A stretch of 64,000 nt of DNA, from the NCBI GenBank assembly GCA_043803805.1, contig JAZDJP010000050.1, positions 30,789-94,788 of the forward strand. The letters run 5' to 3'. Shown piece by piece: positions 60,837-64,000 of the stretch. Every line of letters begins with the position of its first letter. Position 1 is the first letter of the stretch. The notes below the pieces were generated by a model, which saw nothing but the letters and a program-made list of their open reading frames with translations, did not search any database and was not told the origin of the DNA. A program made the position numbers and the translations under genes. This stretch comes from JAZDJP01 sp043803805. GTDB taxonomy: Bacteria > Planctomycetota > JAZDJP01.

Positions 60837-62908
60837 CGGACGGCATCCCGCGACATCTCTCCGATGCCGTGCGCTACCTCAAGGGCGTGGGGCCCCGGCG
60901 GGCGGAAATTCTCGCGAAGGCGGATCTCGGCACGGTGGGGGATATTCTCCGGCATCCGCCGCGGGACTACGAGGACCAGCGGGAGATCCTGCCTCTGGGG
61001 GTTCTGAAGCCCGGGATGAAGGCCCTCGTCCGGGCGCGGGTGGTGTCGGTCTCGGCCCGCCGGAGCCGGGGCGGCGGAAAATGGGTGGTGGAGGCGCTTC
61101 TTTCCGACGGGAAGCACGAGGCCCGGGCGGTCTGGTTCAACCAGCCGTACATCGCCGACCGTCTCAAGCGCGGGACATGGCACCGTTTCTACGGGAAGGC
61201 GGGGTGGTACGAGGGTCTTTCCCTCGAATCGCCCCGCATCGGTTCCGACGCGGGGGCCCCGGGAGGGCTCGTCCCGGTCTACACCCTTCCGGAGGGAATT
61301 CCGCCGGCGGTGTTCCGGGGGGCCGTGGACGCGGCGCTGGCGGACTACCTGCCGCTCGTTCCCGAGCCGCTTCCGCCGGACATCCTCGCGCGCCATCGTC
61401 TGATTCCGGTGGATCGCGCGTTCCGGGAGGTTCATCGGCCCGTGTCCCTCGAGTCCGCCCGGGATGCCGTCCGGCGGTTCAAGTACGAGGAATTGTTCCT
61501 GTTCGAACTTGTCGTGGCGATCCGTCGCCGCCGGTTCGCGTCGACCCGCAAGGCCCATGCCATCCGGATTTCCCCCGTGCTCGAGGAACGCATTCTCCGC
61601 CGCCTCCCCTTCACCATGACCGCCGCCCAGAGGAAGGTCGTCGCCGAGGTCCGGCGCGACCTGGAATCCCCGCGCCCCATGAACCGTCTCCTTCAGGGGG
61701 AAGTCGGCTCTGGGAAAACCGCCGTCGCGGTGTACGCGATGCTGGCCGCCGTGGGAAACCGCCTCCAGGCGGTCCTCATGGCCCCGACCGAGATTCTGGC
61801 CGGACAGCATTACCGCACGTTGTGCCGTTATCTCGACTCTGCGCGGGTTCGGGTGGTCCTCATCACGAGCGGCCTGGCCGCGCGTGAACGGAAGGAGATT
61901 CTGGCGGGCGTTTCCTCGGGGGACGTTCATATCGCCGTGGGGACGCATGCGCTTCTCGATGGGAAGGTTGCGTTCCGGCGCCTGGGGCTTGTCGTCGTGG
62001 ACGAACAGCACAAGTTCGGGGTCCTTCAGCGGGCGCGTCTGGCGTGGAAGGGGGCGACCCCCGACACGCTTGTCATGACGGCGACGCCCATCCCCCGGTC
62101 GCTCGCCCTCACCGTGTTCGGGGATCTTGACATTTCCGTCCTCGGGGAGATGCCCCCGGGGCGCCAGCCCGTCACGACCGAGTGGATTTCTCCCGCGGAA
62201 ATTTCGCGCGCCCACGACCGCATCCGGGAGGAGATTTCCCGCGGACGGCAGGCCTACGTGGTCTATCCCCTTGTCGAGGAGGGAACGGGGGACGGCGTTC
62301 CCCTCAAGGCGGCCGTATCCGCGCACCGGGAGTTCCAGGAGCGCGTCTTCCCGGGGTTCCGGGTGGGATTGCTCCACGGCCGGATGGCGTCGGATGAGAA
62401 GAATGCCGTCATGCGGGCGTTTCTCGCGCGGGAGATTGATCTGCTGGTCGCCAGCACCGTTGTGGAGGTCGGTCTTGACGTGCCCAATGCCACCCTTATG
62501 ATGGTCGAGCACGCCGAGCGGTTCGGCCTCGCCCAGCTTCACCAGTTGCGCGGCCGCATCGGGCGGGGCCGGTTCCCCTCGGTGTTCATCATGGTGGGGG
62601 ATTCGGCCGGCGAGGAGGGGCGCCGGCGGCTTGAGGTCCTGTCCGGGACATCCGACGGCTTCCGCATTGCGGAGGAGGATTTGCGTTTGCGGGGCCCGGG
62701 GGAGTTCTTCGGCGCCCGTCAGCACGGGCTTCCGGAGTTTCTCTGGGCGGATCTCATCGCGGATTATCCGTTGCTGGTCCGCGCCCGCGAGGACGCCTTC
62801 GCTCTGGTGGAAAAGGACGCGGGTCTGGCGAAACCGGCCCATGCGGGATTGAGGCGGGTCTTGCGGGAACGGTTTGGCGCGAGGGCGGGACTGGTCGGAA
62901 TCGGGTAG
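60833..62908 (+). CDS. recG: ATP-dependent DNA helicase RecG
   Basis: Remodels stalled forks and Holliday junctions. The 691-residue product is a complete RecG: the wedge/OB domain in the first half (LKGVGPRRAEILAKADLGTVGDILRHPPRDYED is the hallmark opening), helicase motif I GEVGSGKT, motif II VVDEQHKFG (DEQH, family-specific), motif III MTATPIPR, and domain 2 motifs (ASTVVEVGLDVPNATLMMVEHAERFGLAQLHQLRGRIGRG). The tail block RLRGPGEFFGARQHGLPEF is typical. The start overlaps the giant TPR gene by four bases. The family is near universal in bacteria. Confidence 0.97.
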   Translation: MTDGIPRHLSDAVRYLKGVGPRRAEILAKADLGTVGDILRHPPRDYEDQREILPLGVLKPGMKALVRARVVSVSARRSRGGGKWVVEALLSDGKHEARAVWFNQPYIADRLKRGTWHRFYGKAGWYEGLSLESPRIGSDAGAPGGLVPVYTLPEGIPPAVFRGAVDAALADYLPLVPEPLPPDILARHRLIPVDRAFREVHRPVSLESARDAVRRFKYEELFLFELVVAIRRRRFASTRKAHAIRISPVLEERILRRLPFTMTAAQRKVVAEVRRDLESPRPMNRLLQGEVGSGKTAVAVYAMLAAVGNRLQAVLMAPTEILAGQHYRTLCRYLDSARVRVVLITSGLAARERKEILAGVSSGDVHIAVGTHALLDGKVAFRRLGLVVVDEQHKFGVLQRARLAWKGATPDTLVMTATPIPRSLALTVFGDLDISVLGEMPPGRQPVTTEWISPAEISRAHDRIREEISRGRQAYVVYPLVEEGTGDGVPLKAAVSAHREFQERVFPGFRVGLLHGRMASDEKNAVMRAFLAREIDLLVASTVVEVGLDVPNATLMMVEHAERFGLAQLHQLRGRIGRGRFPSVFIMVGDSAGEEGRRRLEVLSGTSDGFRIAEEDLRLRGPGEFFGARQHGLPEFLWADLIADYPLLVRAREDAFALVEKDAGLAKPAHAGLRRVLRERFGARAGLVGIG

Positions 62909-62936
62909 GCGACAATTCACTGCGGGGGTGCCGAAC

Positions 62937-63320
62937 ATGGCGGGGACGTTGGCGGATAAGTTGAAGTTCGACGACAAGGGGCTCGTCACGGCGGTCGTCC
63001 AGGACGAGAAGGACGGGCGTGTGCTCATGGTGGCCCACATGAACCGGGAGGCCGTTGAGAAGACGATCGAGACGGGGAATGCCTGGTACTACAGCCGGTC
63101 CCGGAAGAAGTTATGGCTCAAGGGAGAGACCTCCGGACACGTCCAGAGGGTGCGGGAGGTGGCCGTGGACTGCGATGCGGACGCGTTGCTTCTCAAGGTC
63201 CGGCAGGAGGGCGGGGCCTGCCACGACGGTTACCGGTCCTGCTTCTACCGGCGCGTCACCGCCGAAAAGGATCTTGCGGTGGGGGAGACGCGTGTCTTCG
63301 ATCCGGGGAAAGTCTATTGA
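62937..63320 (+). CDS. hisI: Phosphoribosyl-AMP cyclohydrolase
   Basis: Opens the purine ring of PR-AMP in histidine synthesis (third step). The 127-residue product is a stand-alone HisI: VAHMNREAVEKTIETGNAWYYSRSRKKLWLKGETSGH, then VDCDADALLLKV with the Mg-binding Asp pair, and QEGGACHDGYRSCFYRR with the zinc cysteines. There is no fused HisE domain. GGGGGTG before ATG 62937 fixes the start. No other his genes are near; it follows recG by 28 bases. Confidence 0.96.
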   Translation: MAGTLADKLKFDDKGLVTAVVQDEKDGRVLMVAHMNREAVEKTIETGNAWYYSRSRKKLWLKGETSGHVQRVREVAVDCDADALLLKVRQEGGACHDGYRSCFYRRVTAEKDLAVGETRVFDPGKVY

Positions 63321-63342
63321 TACGCAATCGATTTGGAAAAGG

Positions 63343-63370
63343 ATAATGTCATTATTTCATGTACGTCCCC
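63343..63370 (-). repeat. Inverted copy of the GGGGACGTACAT repeat
   Basis: The minus strand reads GGGGACGTACATGAAATAAT and continues as GACATT, close to the first of three direct copies at 63803. Together they bracket the low-GC gene as inverted repeats about 460 bases apart. Confidence 0.75.
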
Positions 63371-63414
63371 TATTCTGTCGCCGAATTCGAGAAATATCGC
63401 AAAGGGGTGTGACA

Positions 63415-63816
63415 GTGAAAACGGAGCCAGAAAAAACAGAGGATGAAAAACTCGGACGATGGGATTATGTTAAAGGCGTTTTCGTTTTCTTGTCGATTCT
63501 GATTATTCTTGTCACTCCGGCAGTAATTAGGAAATTCTACGGAATTTATTCGTGGTATTTTATTGTGGCAGCATTAATCATAGGACCAGCATGCTTATAT
63601 ATGCGATTGAAGTGGACTGTACAGACTTTTTGTATCGTCAGGGAATTATTCGGAAAGATGTTCTTGCGGAAGAGGTTTGAGTCTCCCCCGCCCACCCCGC
63701 CTCTCCCGCCTCGCGGGCCGAGCGGAACGAGCGGAACGGACGCTGCCATCACAACAACACCCGCCTCCCGTGACAACGCTCCCGCACGGGAGGGGAAGAG
63801 TGGGGGACGTACATGA
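63415..63816 (+). CDS. Small low-GC membrane protein of unknown function
   Basis: A 133-residue protein with two membrane segments: VKGVFVFLSILIILVTPAVI and IYSWYFIVAALIIGPACLYM. The N terminus is short and charged (KTEPEKTEDEKLG); the C-terminal half is Pro/Thr-rich and probably repeat-derived. I do not recognise it. GTG 63415 has AAGGGG about eight bases upstream; a GTG at 63409 is the alternative. The stop codon lies inside the first GGGGACGTACAT repeat. GC is far lower than in recG and hisI next to it, so it was probably brought in with the flanking repeats. Confidence 0.65.
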   Translation: MKTEPEKTEDEKLGRWDYVKGVFVFLSILIILVTPAVIRKFYGIYSWYFIVAALIIGPACLYMRLKWTVQTFCIVRELFGKMFLRKRFESPPPTPPLPPRGPSGTSGTDAAITTTPASRDNAPAREGKSGGRT

Positions 63817-63895
63817 AATTATGACAAGGCAGATTAGGGGACGTACATAAAATAATAAAAGGCAGATTAGGGGACGTACATAAAATAATAAAATT
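63803..63895 (+). repeat. Three tandem copies of the GGGGACGTACAT repeat
   Basis: Units begin at 63803, 63837 and 63870 (34 and 33 bases apart), each GGGGACGTACAT followed by AAAATAATAAA-type and GGCAGATTA. They stand just before a REP-type transposase, as the repeats do that such enzymes recognise. Confidence 0.82.
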
Positions 63896-63932
63896 GTCTT
63901 GCATCCTTCAGCATCCGTCCTAGGATGAACTC

Positions 63933-64000
63933 ATGCCTCGTCAAGCCCGCGCGGATTACCCGGGCGCCCTGCATCACGTCATCGTCCGGGGGATCGAACG
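63933..64000 (+). CDS. REP-associated (IS200-like, Y1) transposase, 5' part, cut by window end
   Basis: The first 22 codons read MPRQARADYPGALHHVIVRG and continue IE into the window end. This opening is the family hallmark of REP-associated tyrosine transposases (RAYT), in which HHVIVRG starts the Y1 fold. These act on single-stranded hairpin repeats by a HUH-type mechanism and are usually immobile, single-copy genes that spread their REP repeats. The tandem repeats directly upstream fit this. The active-site residues lie beyond the window, so integrity is unknown. No strong ribosome site is seen, but TAGGATG precedes the start. Confidence 0.85.
   Translation, partial: MPRQARADYPGALHHVIVRGIE

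Noticed and set aside
60548..63040. 830-codon minus-strand frame opposite recG and hisI
   Set aside because: Opposes two unmistakable genes and has no motifs.

Overview
The window comes from a high-GC, two-membraned (diderm) bacterium. An Omp85-type barrel, a TolC channel with an HlyD-type adaptor, an ETF-ubiquinone oxidoreductase and many Sec-exported giant proteins show the cell type. Two URO-D-fold methyltransferase-like proteins, a Gfo/Idh/MocA oxidoreductase, a sulfatase-maturase-type radical SAM enzyme, several extended ECF sigma systems and pseudopilin-like segments are the mix usually seen in the PVC superphylum and neighbouring candidate phyla (Planctomycetota, Lentisphaerota, Sumerlaeota, Hydrogenedentota). 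The exact phylum cannot be fixed from this sequence alone. A complete topoisomerase VI and a long Alu-domain SRP RNA are further unusual traits.

Layout. 1-3.7 kb: frr, a URO-D protein, a possible zinc phospholipase-like protein and a split phosphonopyruvate decarboxylase. 3.8-11 kb: a large exported protein with internal pilin-like segments, an oxidoreductase, then 2-aminoethylphosphonate transaminase, a cytidylyltransferase and a CDP-alcohol phosphatidyltransferase, which together suggest phosphonolipid synthesis. 11-17 kb: an Omp85-like protein, then a six-gene minus-strand chain of overlapping genes (ECF sigma, small membrane protein, Spy/CnrX-like sensor, unknown, TolC, adaptor). 17-24 kb: an EF-hand protein, trpD, a Trp-rich small ORF, rpoN, recR, ebfC, dnaX and the SRP RNA. 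24-28 kb: small proteins, tRNA-Met and ETF-QO, with many short-repeat arrays. 28-39 kb: an ECF sigma / zinc-finger anti-sigma-VWA / 2181-residue exported protein locus. 39-42 kb: an ECF sigma fused through a membrane helix to a repeat domain. 42-49 kb: hydrolases, a second URO-D protein, topoisomerase VI B and A subunits, and a radical SAM maturase. 49-52 kb: a lower-GC stretch with an XRE/ImmA pair and an exported protein. 52-63 kb: a HEAT-PDZ protein, an aspartyl protease-PDZ protein and a giant TPR-like protein, coupled to recG and followed by hisI. 63.3-64 kb: a low-GC small membrane gene between inverted repeats, and the start of a REP-associated (IS200-like) transposase.

The most striking feature at sequence scale is a set of 7-bp and 8-bp period tandem repeats scattered between genes, and also inside two exported-protein genes. 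There they are translated as seven-residue periodic peptides. They lie next to short palindromic elements and to a broken copy of a four-helix-bundle (23S rRNA intervening-sequence type) gene.
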